From an uncultured Clostridium sp. (lineage in GTDB: Bacteria > Bacillota > Clostridia > TANB77 > CAG-508): a DNA stretch of 64,000 nucleotides. This document shows positions 1 to 8,703 of the stretch, one piece after another. Within the stretch, counting starts at the first letter, position 1. Every line of letters starts with the position of its first letter. Both the position numbers and the translations under genes were made by a program. Location of the stretch: assembly GCA_958438515.1 (NCBI GenBank), contig CAUBRZ010000002.1, positions 62,001 to 126,000 of the forward strand. The letters are read 5' to 3'. The notes beneath the pieces were generated by a model that did not search any database, was not told the origin of the DNA, and saw only the letters and a program-made list of their open reading frames with translations.

Positions 1-663
1 TGCTGTCAAAACATCTCTCATTCTTTCTGTTCTTTTATAATCTCCTCCAGTAGCATGTCTTATTCTTGCATAAGCTAGAGCTTGTTCTCCTGTTAAATTA
101 TATGTACCTGCTTTAGTTATTCCTGGTATATGTGATACTTCTTCATTTGTTATTTGCATACTTATACCACCAATATTATCTATAATTTCTTTTACACTAT
201 CAAAGTTTACTGTAACAAATTCTTTTACGTTTAAATCTAAATTAGTGTTTAATGTTTTTATGGCAAGTGGTGCTTCTCCAAAGGAATATGCATGTGTTAT
301 TTTATCTAATCCATGCCCTTCTATTTGTACATATGTATCTCTATAAACAGATACTAATTTTACTTCTTTTGTTTTGTTATTAATACTTGCTATAATAATG
401 CAGTCACTTCTGTTTCCCCTTGAATATGTATCTTCCCTTGAATCAATTCCAAATATGGCTATATTTCTATAATCTGCTAAGTTTTGTTCAACTTGTGATG
501 ATACATTTAAATCATCTTCATTTAAATCTATTTTTTGCATCTTTCCTAGTTTATTACTAATAAATAAAAATGTTCCTCCTACTATTAATGCTAATATAAT
601 TAATAATATTAGTATTATAATTCCAAATGTTTTTAATCCCCTTCTTTTTCTCTTTTCTCTCAT
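1..663 (-). CDS. LytR-CpsA-Psr (LCP) family protein, 3' end cut by window edge
   Basis: Only the first 221 codons are inside the window; the reading frame is open to base 1. LCP proteins are extracellular, membrane-anchored enzymes that attach teichoic acid or other polymers from lipid carriers to peptidoglycan. Visible: a basic N-terminus (residues 1-11), one membrane helix (about 13-35), then the LCP domain with GIDSRE, RSDCIIIAS, VSVYRDTYV, DKITHAYSFG and, near the cut, ALAYARIRH followed by RTERMRDVL. The conserved arginines that hold the lipid phosphate are in these motifs. A hairpin lies about 110 bp upstream, so it is probably transcribed separately from the tRNAs. Family call is sure; the substrate polymer is not known. 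Confidence 0.92.
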   Translation of the reverse strand, partial: MREKRKRRGLKTFGIIILILLIILALIVGGTFLFISNKLGKMQKIDLNEDDLNVSSQVEQNLADYRNIAIFGIDSREDTYSRGNRSDCIIIASINNKTKEVKLVSVYRDTYVQIEGHGLDKITHAYSFGEAPLAIKTLNTNLDLNVKEFVTVNFDSVKEIIDNIGGISMQITNEEVSHIPGITKAGTYNLTGEQALAYARIRHATGGDYKRTERMRDVLTA

Positions 664-769
664 ATCTAATACTCCATTTATTTTTTACAAATTTTGTTCA
701 TTATACTATTTTTTTTTTTCATTTACAATATTTTTTAATTATTTTTATGAATTGCTTATAACAATAAAT

Positions 770-807
770 AAAAATATACATAATAACAGTTATTATGTAT
801 ATTTTTT
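770..807. terminator. AT-rich hairpin between LCP gene and tRNA cluster
   Basis: A 17-base inverted repeat with a one-base centre at 788 is flanked by A and T runs, so it could stop transcription on either strand. It lies between the tRNA cluster and the LCP gene. No functional evidence beyond the fold. Confidence 0.5.
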
Positions 808-866
808 ATTTGTTTATAAACTTAAATCTATACACTTACCAGCACAGCTAAAAGTATAATTATAAC

Positions 867-895
867 AAAAAATCAATCATTTCTGATTGATTTTT
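867..895 (-). terminator. Terminator of the tRNA cluster
   Basis: Ten-base stem (AAATCAATCA paired with TGATTGATTT) with a four-base loop, followed on the minus strand by a T run, about 40 bases past tRNA-Phe. Typical Rho-independent terminator. Confidence 0.75.
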
Positions 896-934
896 ATATT
901 CATCTGTTCAATTTAGTTCGAACAGATACGTCGT

Positions 935-1010
935 TGGTGCCTTCACCTGGAATCGAACCAGGGACACAAGGATTTTCAGTCCTTTGCTCTACCGACTGAG
1001 CTATAAAGGC
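935..1010 (-). tRNA. tRNA-Phe (GAA)
   Basis: Cloverleaf readable on the minus strand: acceptor GCCTTTA pairs with TGAAGGC, the D arm is normal, anticodon loop CTGAAAA gives anticodon GAA, T loop is GGTTCGATT, and CCA is encoded. Last gene of a three-tRNA cluster. Confidence 0.95.
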
Positions 1011-1049
1011 AAATAATAAATTCCATATTTTTACTTTAAAATAAAAAAA

Positions 1050-1126
1050 TGGCGACCCGGAACGGGCTCGAACCGTCGACCTCTAGCGTGACAGGCTAGC
1101 GTTCTAACCAACTGAACTACCGGGCC
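1050..1126 (-). tRNA. tRNA-Asp (GTC)
   Basis: Cloverleaf on the minus strand with acceptor GGCCCGG/CCGGGTC, anticodon loop CTGTCAC (anticodon GTC), T loop GGTTCGAGC and encoded CCA. Middle gene of the cluster. Confidence 0.95.
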
Positions 1127-1138
1127 AAAAAAGAAAAA

Positions 1139-1214
1139 TGGTGGTCGCTATAGGGCTCGAACCTATGACCCCCTGCTTGTAAGGCAGATGCTCTCCCAGC
1201 TGAGCTAAGCGACC
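1139..1214 (-). tRNA. tRNA-Val (TAC)
   Basis: Cloverleaf on the minus strand with acceptor GGTCGCT/AGCGACC, anticodon loop CTTACAA (anticodon TAC), T loop GGTTCGAGC and encoded CCA. First gene of the cluster, just after a consensus promoter. No glycine or arginine tRNA is present here, so the cluster does not explain the CGGN sites. Confidence 0.95.
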
Positions 1215-1233
1215 ATGTCTTTCGACGAGATTT

Positions 1234-1262
1234 ATTATACTAATTTTTTTTTATCTTGTCAA
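1234..1262 (-). promoter_or_regulatory. Sigma-A promoter of the tRNA cluster
   Basis: On the minus strand TTGACA (1257-1262) and TATAAT (1234-1239) are separated by exactly 17 bases, 20 bases before tRNA-Val. Confidence 0.8.
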
Positions 1263-1324
1263 TACATTTTTTAAATTTTTTCATTTTTTTATTTTTACAT
1301 ATATGATTTTGTTTGAAATATAAA

Positions 1325-1354
1325 CAAAAAAATCACTTTGATTGTGATTTTTTT
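1325..1354 (-). terminator. Terminator after patatin gene
   Basis: AAAAAATCAC pairs with GTGATTTTTT around a seven-base loop, immediately after the stop codon of the patatin gene, with a T run on the minus strand. Confidence 0.75.
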
Positions 1355-1359
1355 ATTTT

Positions 1360-2233
1360 TTATTTCGTTTCATTAACTAATTTAAGTATTTTATCTAAAT
1401 TATTAATTGTTTGATTATAACCATATTCATAGCATTTATCTAACTTTTCTACTTCTAACAAACCTGTTTTATCTGTCTGAATTGTTAAAACCATATCGCT
1501 ATTTTGTAAATTTTCTTCAGATATCTTATTTCCCATTATATCAATTGACCTCATAGCAATGTCCATTACATTACTATTATCTTCAATATCATCTGCTTTA
1601 AAATTAACTGCAATTACTTTATCTGCACCTTGTTTTTTTACTTCACATGAAGGTATATTATTTAAAATTCCTCCATCTAGAAATTTGTGTTTTTCATATT
1701 GACAAGGGTTAAACACAACAGGAAAACTACTACTAGCTCTAATTGCTTTGCCAATATCTATATCTGTTATATATTTAGACTTTTCTTTTTCTCCCTTAGG
1801 TATTTTATTTGTAAAAACGTATTCTTTTGAATCTTCTACATCAACTGCTGGTATCACTAAAGGCATTTCTATATCTGTAATCATTCTTATTTTCTTTCTT
1901 AATGCAACTTTGTTAAATTCTTTTTCTATATCCTCTCCCTCATAAATTCCGAGAAATCAACATTTTTTTATTTATTATAAAATTATTAACACTTGTAATC
2001 TTTGATATACTTTTTTGATTTACTAGTTTATTTGCATATAGCTTAAATAGTATGTAAATATAATATGGAGAATATCCCATTGCATATAATGCTGATATTA
2101 TACTTCCCGAACTAGTTCCACCTATAACATCTATTTTTATATTGTTTTCTTCTAATGCCTTCAAAACTCCTGTATGAGCTATACCTCTGATTCCACCACC
2201 TGATAATGCTAATCCTAATTTCAAATTTACCAC
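1360..2233 (-). CDS. Patatin-like phospholipase, read through a CGGA site
   Basis: Predicted cytoplasmic serine acyl hydrolase of the RssA/patatin family, about 290 residues. Residues 10-15 carry the oxyanion-hole motif SGGGIRG, GTSSGS (about 39-44) holds the nucleophile serine, and LDGGILNN near residue 190 supplies the aspartate of the Ser-Asp dyad. Codons 1-94 are in one frame and the last 195 in another. The break is at an in-phase CGG followed by A (1948-1951), preceded by TCT. Read as one glycine it gives an uninterrupted domain containing [14 protein letters not shown]. The physiological lipid substrate is unknown. If the CGGA rule were wrong this would be a pseudogene. Confidence 0.85.
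1948..1951 (-). other. CGGA frame site in patatin gene (Gly95)
   Basis: In-phase CGG after TCT. The zero frame stops three codons later at TGA. Counting CGGA as one glycine joins 94 upstream and 195 downstream codons exactly. Confidence 0.9.
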
Positions 2234-2429
2234 CTACTTCTTATAAAAGTATTATTTACATTTTTTATGTATTTCAAACTTATTTTGTTACTTATTTTTT
2301 ATTATTTGTTGTTTATTTATATAAACTATATCTCTTTATTATTTCTAACTGCTATGTTATAATCATAAAATACTATAAAAAGTAAATTTTTGATATGTTC
2401 TATTTTTTATGAAAGGACTGGTATTAATT

Positions 2430-3291
2430 ATGGAAGAAAAATTTGCAAGTACAAAAAAAGCTGGAATATATGGAATTATAGGAAATATATTTTTATTAAT
2501 TATAAAAGCTACTGTTGGATTTATTAGCAAAAGTCAATCTATGATAGCAGATAGTATAAATAGTGCTGGAGATATCTTTGCATCTTTAATGACTTTTATC
2601 GGAAATCGAATTGCAAGTGTTCCTAATGACGAAGATCATAATTTAGGACATGGCAAAGCAGAATACATTTTTTCCATGTTTATTAGTATTGCTATGATTC
2701 TAGTCTCTTGTAAATTACTATTTAATTCAATTACTACATTAATTTTAGGAAATAAGCTTGAATTTTCGATTTTTCTAATAATTGTTTGTATAATTACAAT
2801 TATTACTAAATTATTCTTGTATTTTTATACATTAAAAGCATATAAAAAATATAATAGTATATTATTAGAAGCTAATATGAAAGATCACAAAAATGATTGC
2901 ATTGTAACTAGTTTCACCTTAATTTCCATTCTTCTTACACTATTTGGTATTTATTGGTTTGATAGTGTTGTTGGTATTGGGATTTCAGTTTGGATCTGCT
3001 ATACTGGAGTTACTATTTTTATTGAAAGTTATAATGTATTAATGGATATTAGTGTTGATGATAAGACAAAATCCTTAATTTTAGACATCTCACATACTTA
3101 TAAACAAATAGAAAAAGTAACTGATATAATATCTACTCCTGTTCGGTGACAAATATTTAATTTTTATTACCATTAGTGTTGATGGTAACATGTCTACTTT
3201 TGAAAGCCACCAATTAGCCGATAATTTAGAAAAATCTGTAAGTAAATTAGATAAAGTTTATAAAACAATTGTACATGTTGAACCTATATAA
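2430..3291 (+). CDS. Cation diffusion facilitator (metal efflux), read through a CGGT site
   Basis: CDF-family proton/divalent-metal antiporter, 286 residues, in the cytoplasmic membrane. The metal-site region ADSINSAGD (about 37-45) and the conserved HGKAE motif after helix 2 are present. About six helices are followed by the cytoplasmic dimerisation domain. The ATG at 2430 is chosen because AAAGGA precedes it; an in-frame ATG at 2409 has no ribosome site. The frame breaks at CGGT (3144-3147) after GTT, inside the cytoplasmic domain. Read as glycine, the remaining 47 codons give GDKYLITISVDGN and end in HVEPI, a normal CDF tail. Which metal it exports cannot be told. Confidence 0.88.
3144..3147 (+). 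other. CGGT frame site in cation-efflux gene (Gly239)
   Basis: In-phase CGG after GTT; the zero frame hits TGA immediately. One of two sites on the plus strand and the only one followed by T. Confidence 0.9.
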
Positions 3292-3299
3292 ATTTATAA

Positions 3300-3344
3300 T
3301 AAAAAAGTACTAATATATTTGCACGTTATATTAGTACTTTTTTC
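3300..3344. terminator. Bidirectional terminator between convergent genes
   Basis: Long inverted repeat (AAAAAAGTACTAATA paired with its complement) between the cation-efflux gene on the plus strand and the acidic-protein gene on the minus strand, with T runs on both sides. Confidence 0.8.
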
Positions 3345-4738
3345 TATCTTCTTATATTCATATCATCATATTCCTCATCTGCTTCTTTTTCCATCTTATT
3401 TTCTACTTCATTTATCAATTGTTCTTCATCCTTGTTTCCTTGTCCATTATTATATGCATTTATTAGGCGATTTCTTACATCATCTCTACTATATACTGAT
3501 GCTATTTTATCATTTTTTAGTATTTCCACAACACATTTGTCTAAATACCCATCATTTATTTCTATATGTTCATGTGTATTATTATATGGATTATCATCAA
3601 TATCTTTTATATTAATATCTTCACATCCAAGTTCTCTATGTTGCTCTATTTTTTCAATTTCCTCTTTTACTCTTGGATTTCTACTTTCATTCATAAGTTC
3701 TCTTGTTTGTCTAGTAGTTGGTCTAATATTATAAGTTTCAATTGGAATACTAATTGCTTCTCCATTATCTTGTGCAGGTGTTCTTACATATGTTGGTTCT
3801 ATTGTTCCCATTGGACCAATATCAATTGCTAATTGTGATTCACTTTTTCCTTTGATTCTATAAATAGAATTCATTTGTTTTTGTTCTATTTTACTTCCAT
3901 CTCTATTTACAGTATTTACTTCTTTTGTTGGAGCATTTCCATAAGCTTGTTCTAATGTATCTATTTTTTCTGCTGAACCATCTTCTTTTATCCCTACAAA
4001 AGAAAATTTAGTTGTATTTTTAGGGTTTTTCATTTCATCCGAATAAATAATTGCTATTTTTTTATATCCTTTATCTTGAACATTTAATAAACTTGAAATA
4101 GTATCTCTATCTGTTACTTTTTGATTTACAAATATTTCTGTTTTACTTGAAATTTGATCAACTTGTTTTTTAGTTAACTCTTCCTTATCATCTTTCTTTT
4201 CTTTATGTTCTTTTATTTCTTCTTTATCTTCTTTTAAGATTTTCTCATCTGGATTAATTTCACTTATTTTTTGTAGTCTTTCTACTTTTGTACCTAAAGT
4301 TTGTGCAATTTCCTCTAATCTACTTGTTTCTATATTGTTTAAATCTAAAATTCCCTCTTTATCTAATTTTTGTAATTGCTCTAAAATTTCTTTTTCATTT
4401 GTATATTTTTCATTTAATAAAATGCAATTATATTGATCAGATTTATTATTCCCACCTAAAAATATTCCATCTTCTGTATAATATCTTTCTATTTCTTCTA
4501 TTTTTCCATCTTTATCTTCTTTTTGCTCTAATAATAAATAAATATTAGTATCTTTGTTTTCAAAGTCAATTATTCCAAGGTACTTCACGTCTAGCACTTT
4601 ATTATCTTCTATTTTTTTCTGATAATCACAATTTAAGTTTATTCCTTCTAATTCCTGATTTAATATTTCTAAATCTCTTTTATCTCTTAAACTTCTCATT
4701 TTATCAACTATTTTTTCTTCATCAAGATTTCTTTGCAT
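3344..4738 (-). CDS. Unknown acidic, lysine/glutamate-rich protein
   Basis: 464 residues in one uninterrupted frame, with no in-phase CGG. I do not recognise a family. It has no signal peptide or membrane helix. Residues about 140-215 are extremely rich in K, D and E and probably form a helical or coiled linker. The flanking parts look globular: an N-terminal part with YLGIIDFENKDTNIYLLLE, and a C-terminal part with KKIAIIYSDEM and QLAIDIGPMGTIEPTYVRTP. A strong AAGGAAGGG ribosome site precedes the ATG. It is the last gene of the pth-rng-rimO run and ends at the bidirectional terminator. A cytoplasmic or scaffold role is only a guess. Confidence 0.75.
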   Translation of the reverse strand: MQRNLDEEKIVDKMRSLRDKRDLEILNQELEGINLNCDYQKKIEDNKVLDVKYLGIIDFENKDTNIYLLLEQKEDKDGKIEEIERYYTEDGIFLGGNNKSDQYNCILLNEKYTNEKEILEQLQKLDKEGILDLNNIETSRLEEIAQTLGTKVERLQKISEINPDEKILKEDKEEIKEHKEKKDDKEELTKKQVDQISSKTEIFVNQKVTDRDTISSLLNVQDKGYKKIAIIYSDEMKNPKNTTKFSFVGIKEDGSAEKIDTLEQAYGNAPTKEVNTVNRDGSKIEQKQMNSIYRIKGKSESQLAIDIGPMGTIEPTYVRTPAQDNGEAISIPIETYNIRPTTRQTRELMNESRNPRVKEEIEKIEQHRELGCEDINIKDIDDNPYNNTHEHIEINDGYLDKCVVEILKNDKIASVYSRDDVRNRLINAYNNGQGNKDEEQLINEVENKMEKEADEEYDDMNIRR

Positions 4739-4787
4739 TTTAATAATCCCTTCCTTTTTGACTTTTTGATTTTAATATTCAAAACTG

Positions 4788-6156
4788 TTATTTTAAAGTT
4801 GCTATTAAGTCATAATTGCTTACACTTATTACTTTACATTTTTTAAAATGATTTATAATATTGCTATCTATTTCTTCTTTATCGTTCTTTATATAAACTA
4901 GACCATCAATATCTGGAACATCTTGCATTGTTCTTCCAATATAATATTTTTTATCAAAAGATATATCTTCTATTAAGATTTCATAAGTTTTTCCAATTTT
5001 ATTTTCTAAATTTTCCCTTGATATATTTTGTTGTTCTTTCATTATTTTATTATATCTAGATTTTTTTGTATTTCCATGAACTTGATTTGGTAACTTTGCA
5101 GCAGGTGTTCCTTCCTCTTTTGAATACATAAACACACCTAATTTATCAAACTTTGCTTTTTTTACAAAGTTTAATAATTCTTCAAAATCTTCCTTTGTCT
5201 CACCTGGAAATCCAACAATTAAGCTTGTCCTTAAAGTAACATCTGGTATATTAGCTCTAATTTTTTCTAGTAGTTCTTCTATATTATTTTTAGTTGTCTT
5301 TCTATTCATTCTTTTTAAAATTTTATCTGAAATATGTTGGATTGGAATATCAAAATACTTAGCTATTTTATCATTATTTGCCACTGTTTGTATTAATTCA
5401 TCAGTAATTCCTTCTGGATAAGAATATAAAAAACGAATCCATTTAATGCCTTCTATTTTAGTTAATTCTTCTAGCAAATCAGATAATTTACTTTCACCAT
5501 ATAAATCAATACCATATTTGGTTGTATCTTGTGCAATTATAATCAATTCTTTAATACCTTTTTTAGCCAGTCCTTTTGCCTCTTCTAAAATCTCCTCTTT
5601 TTTTCTACTAATAAAAGGCCCTCTAATATAAGGAATTGCACAATATGTACAGTAATTGCTACACCCTTCCCCTATTTTCAAATAAGCAAAGTTGTTTCCT
5701 GTTGTAATAGTTCTATCCAAAAATTCTTCTTCGCAAAACATAGGCATTTGTGGTATTTCAGTTATCTTGTTGCTAATTTTTGTCTTTGATTTTTCAACAA
5801 CATCTCTTTTAATTAAATCTTCTATTTTGTCCCACAAATGATCATATTCGTCGATTTTTATAAATAAGTCTACCTCTGGAATAAGTTTAATTAAATCTTC
5901 GTAATATCTTTGAACCAAGCATCCCATTACAATTAAATATTTACATCTCTTCTTTTTATAGTTTGCCATTTCAAAAATAGTATTAATTGCTTCTTCCTTT
6001 GCTGAATCAATAAATCCGACAAGTATTAATTACAATAATATCTGCTTTTTCTTCATCATTTACAATTGTAAAATTATGTTTTTTAAACTTTCCAATTGTT
6101 GTTTCTGTATCTATTAAATTCTTACTACAACCTAAATGCACAAATCCTACATTCAT
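4788..6156 (-). CDS. rimO: Ribosomal protein S12 methylthiotransferase RimO, read through a CGGA site
   Basis: Radical SAM methylthiotransferase of the RimO/MiaB family, about 455 residues; RimO modifies an aspartate of ribosomal protein S12. Domain order: N-terminal MTTase domain with Cys10 (GCSKNLIDTE), Cys46 (INTCGFID) and the third cysteine in VMGCLVQRY; radical SAM core with CSNYCTYC; C-terminal TRAM domain. GCSKN and the IRGPFISR motif favour RimO over MiaB. Frame breaks at CGGA (6015-6018), which encodes the glycine right after the cluster-binding Cys46. Without the site the enzyme would lose two of its three N-terminal cysteines. Start ATG at 6156 begins MNVGFVHLGC. Confidence 0.93.
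6015..6018 (-). other. CGGA frame site in rimO (Gly47)
   Basis: In-phase CGG after TGT. The quadruplet supplies the glycine of the near-invariant NTCGFID motif; 46 codons precede it and 408 residues follow. Confidence 0.93.
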
Positions 6157-6239
6157 TTTTACACTTCCCTTTTTTAAAAGATAGGTGGATAGTTTTAAAA
6201 ATTCTCATTTTATTTTCAATATTCCCCTATCTTTATTTA

Positions 6240-6300
6240 TTCATTTTTTCGACATATATCTACTAATATTTCGAACTGTTTTTAACCTGTCCCCACAACA
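6240..6300. repeat. GGGGACAG-type element at the 3' end of rng
   Basis: Copy of the recurring intergenic element. TTTTTTCGACA, an AT-rich spacer, and AACCTGTCCCCACAAC overlap the last codons of the RNase G gene. On the coding strand the motif GTGGGGACAGGTTAA supplies the last three residues and the stop. Confidence 0.6.
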
Positions 6301-7460
6301 TGCTTTCTAGTCATTTCTATTAAATCAAGTTTTGTAAATCCTTCTACTTGTGTTTTTGTTCTATCTTTTTTTAATTCTTCTTTTAATAAGTTTTCTATTT
6401 TATCCTTATCTTCTTTGTCTTTCATGTCGATATAATCAATTATAATAATTCCACCAATATCCCTTAATCTTAATTGTTTTGCTATTTCTATTGTAGCTTC
6501 CTTGTTTACTTTAAGTATTGTTTGTTCTAAACTCTTACTTCCAGTATATTTTCCAGTATTAACATCAATTGCTGTTAGTGCTTCTGTTTTGTCTATTGTT
6601 ATAAATCCACCACATTTTAACCATACTTTTCTATTTTGTATTTTTTCTATTTGTTTATCAATTTCATATTGTTCCCAAATATTTTCTTTATCTTGAAATT
6701 CTATTTTTATATTTTTATATTCTTTATTTTGCTTTATTGTTTGTTTAATGTTTTTAAATTCTTCCTCATTGTTTACAATTATCTTCTCCATATTTTTATC
6801 TGTTAAATCTATTAACATTTTTTCCACTATGCTTTCGCTTTTATACAAAATTTTAGGTTCATTTAACTTAGGATTTATGCTTATTTGAGTTATTTGATTC
6901 CACTTATTTTCAACATTTTTTATATCTTCAATTATCTCTTCTTCTTTACCTTTAGCTGATGTTCTTATGATTGCTCCATTTCCTGGTTGTAAATTTTTTC
7001 TAACTAATTTTATTAATCTTTCTTGTTCTTTTTCATCTTCTATTTTTTGAGATATTGTTATAATATCAGTATTTGGCATTAACACAATATACTTACTTGG
7101 TAAATTAATATGTGTTGACACTCTTGCTCCCTTTTTATCATTACTATCTTTTTTTACTTGTACTAAAATTTTTTGATTTTGTTTTACTACTTCTGTTATA
7201 TCAATTTCTTTATGTTGTTGTTTTGTCTCATCAATCTTAGGTAAAATATCTTTTAAATGTATAAAACTATTTTTACCTGTACCAATATCTATAAATGCTG
7301 ATTGCATTCCTTTTATTATATCTCTTACAATTCCTATGTATATATCTCCTTCTCTTCTATCTGTCTCACTATTTTCTTCATAATATTCTATTAGTTTTCC
7401 ATTTTCTACAAGAGCTATTTGTTTTTTTTCTTGATTTTTTTGTATAAATAATTCTGTCAT
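6282..7460 (-). CDS. rng: Ribonuclease E/G family protein, C-terminus apparently truncated
   Basis: 392-residue endoribonuclease of the RNase E/G family, acting in rRNA and mRNA processing. The N-terminal S1 domain is visible (IYIGIVRDIIKGMQSAFIDIG, about 40-60). The catalytic DNase I-like domain has the metal aspartates in ALTAIDVNTG and IIIIDYIDMKD. The protein stops just after LIEMTRKH, where family members usually continue to the CPxC zinc link and a further domain. Its last residues GTG and the stop are encoded by the GGGGACAG element, so the element may have truncated it. It starts 23 bases after pth. The active centre is complete, but tetramer formation through zinc would be lost. Confidence 0.85.
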   Translation of the reverse strand: MTELFIQKNQEKKQIALVENGKLIEYYEENSETDRREGDIYIGIVRDIIKGMQSAFIDIGTGKNSFIHLKDILPKIDETKQQHKEIDITEVVKQNQKILVQVKKDSNDKKGARVSTHINLPSKYIVLMPNTDIITISQKIEDEKEQERLIKLVRKNLQPGNGAIIRTSAKGKEEEIIEDIKNVENKWNQITQISINPKLNEPKILYKSESIVEKMLIDLTDKNMEKIIVNNEEEFKNIKQTIKQNKEYKNIKIEFQDKENIWEQYEIDKQIEKIQNRKVWLKCGGFITIDKTEALTAIDVNTGKYTGSKSLEQTILKVNKEATIEIAKQLRLRDIGGIIIIDYIDMKDKEDKDKIENLLKEELKKDRTKTQVEGFTKLDLIEMTRKHVVGTG

Positions 7461-7482
7461 ATTTACCTTCCTTTTTATGTTT

Positions 7483-8040
7483 TTAATTAATTTTATTCAT
7501 AGCATTGTCTGTGCCACTTTTTATTATTTCTATTATTGCCTCTTTTGCTTTAGTTGTAGCAATGTCTAATATTTCTTTTTCTTCTTCTGGAATTGCACCA
7601 ATTACATAATTAATTAAATCATTTTTATTATCCGGCATTCCAATTCCTACTCTTATCCTTGCAAATTCTTTAGTCTTTATATTTTGTATAACAGATTTCA
7701 TTCCATTGTGTGTTCCTGGTCCTCCTGTTTTTCTAATTTTTACTGTTCCTTTTTTTAAATCTATATCATCATAAATTATTATTATTTTTTTATTATCTAT
7801 TTTGTAAAAGTCTATTGCTTCTTTTATGCTTTCTCCACTTAAGTTCATATAAGTTTGTGGTTTTAATAGAATAACTTTTTCATTTTCTATTATGCCTGTA
7901 CCATATAAGCCTTTAAACTTTTTTTTATTTATTTCTATTTCATATTGCTTAGCTAATTTATTTATAGTATTAAACCCCATATTATGCCTAGTATTACTGT
8001 AATCTTCTTCTGGATTTCCCAAACCTACAATTAAATACAT
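7483..8040 (-). CDS. pth: Peptidyl-tRNA hydrolase
   Basis: 185 residues, the usual size for bacterial Pth, which frees tRNA from peptidyl-tRNA that drops off ribosomes. IVGLGNPEEDY opens the protein, NTRHNMG (about 17-23) holds the catalytic histidine, QTYMNLSG (about 66-73) and the YDDIDL loop with the catalytic aspartate are present, and GTHNGMKS binds the peptidyl substrate. Ribosome site GGAG precedes ATG 8040. It begins the pth-rng-rimO run. Pth would also be important in a cell that stalls or drops off at an unassigned codon, although the gene itself looks ordinary. Confidence 0.96.
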   Translation of the reverse strand: MYLIVGLGNPEEDYSNTRHNMGFNTINKLAKQYEIEINKKKFKGLYGTGIIENEKVILLKPQTYMNLSGESIKEAIDFYKIDNKKIIIIYDDIDLKKGTVKIRKTGGPGTHNGMKSVIQNIKTKEFARIRVGIGMPDNKNDLINYVIGAIPEEEKEILDIATTKAKEAIIEIIKSGTDNAMNKIN

Positions 8041-8130
8041 TTTTATTTGTTCTCCTTACTTTTGGTTTTAAACTGTTATTTATTTTAACTTTTTTTTTCT
8101 TTTTTTTCAAGCTTTTTTGCTAAATATACA

Positions 8131-8160
8131 AAAAAAGCACTTATATTTAAGTGCCTTTTT
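8131..8160 (-). terminator. Terminator after spoVG
   Basis: On the minus strand AAAAAGGCACTTA pairs with TAAGTGCTTTTTT, just after the spoVG stop, with a T run. Confidence 0.8.
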
Positions 8161-8169
8161 ATTTATTAA

Positions 8170-8442
8170 TTATTCTGCTGATTCTTCTGTTTCTGGAGCT
8201 TCATAAGCTTCTAATATAGCTTTTTGAATCTTTTCTCTAGTTTCAGCATTGATTGGATGAGCTATATCTTTGAATTCTCCGTTTGGAGTTTTTCTGCTAG
8301 GCATAGCTATAAATAATCCATTTTGACTTTCGATAACTTTAATATCGTGAACTGCGAATTCGTTATCGAATGTTACAGAAGCAACAGCTTTCATTCTGTT
8401 CTCTGAATTTACTTTTCTTAAACGTACATCTGTGATTTGCAT
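8170..8442 (-). CDS. spoVG: Septation/regulatory RNA-binding protein SpoVG
   Basis: 90 residues when started at the ATG at 8442, which begins [11 protein letters not shown] as in the family and follows the strong ribosome site GGAAGGTAGG. A longer frame from 8487 would add a non-conserved 15-residue leader. SpoVG is a small nucleic-acid-binding protein involved in asymmetric septation and in gene regulation in Firmicutes. Conserved parts: [41 protein letters not shown] and INAETREKI. Contains an out-of-phase CGG (AAC GGA) with no frame change, a useful negative control. Confidence 0.96.
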   Translation of the reverse strand: MQITDVRLRKVNSENRMKAVASVTFDNEFAVHDIKVIESQNGLFIAMPSRKTPNGEFKDIAHPINAETREKIQKAILEAYEAPETEESAE

Positions 8443-8632
8443 TTTAGTGCACCTACCTTCCTTAAGTTTTAAAAATATTTTGTACATACTCGTTTAATCT
8501 TATGTACAATAATATTATTCTTCATTAAAAATGTTTTTCCTTCTTTTTTTTACAAAAATTTAAATTTTCTTTTTATTTTTTTTACTTATAGTAACTTTCT
8601 TTATTTTTTTACATATAATACACTAGATTTTT

Positions 8633-8664
8633 TTGACAAACTATTGAATTTTTAAGGATATAAT
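8633..8664 (+). promoter_or_regulatory. Probable murC promoter
   Basis: TTGACA at 8633-8638 is followed by GATATAAT at 8657-8664. Spacing is 18-20 depending on which -10 hexamer is used. About 40 bases before the murC start. Confidence 0.5.
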
Positions 8665-8703
8665 TATATAATCTAAATTGTTATTTAAGGAGTGTGTATT
8701 TAG

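Noticed and set aside
1050..1126. CGG and CCG strings inside the tRNA-Asp gene
   Set aside because: Non-coding RNA stems; not relevant to codon usage.
3319..3832. Plus-strand open frames opposite the acidic-protein gene
   Set aside because: They are antisense shadows rich in F, Y, I and S with no ribosome sites, as expected opposite an AT-rich gene.
8443..8487. Longer SpoVG start
   Set aside because: The extension covers the ribosome site of the conserved start and has no homology to the family.
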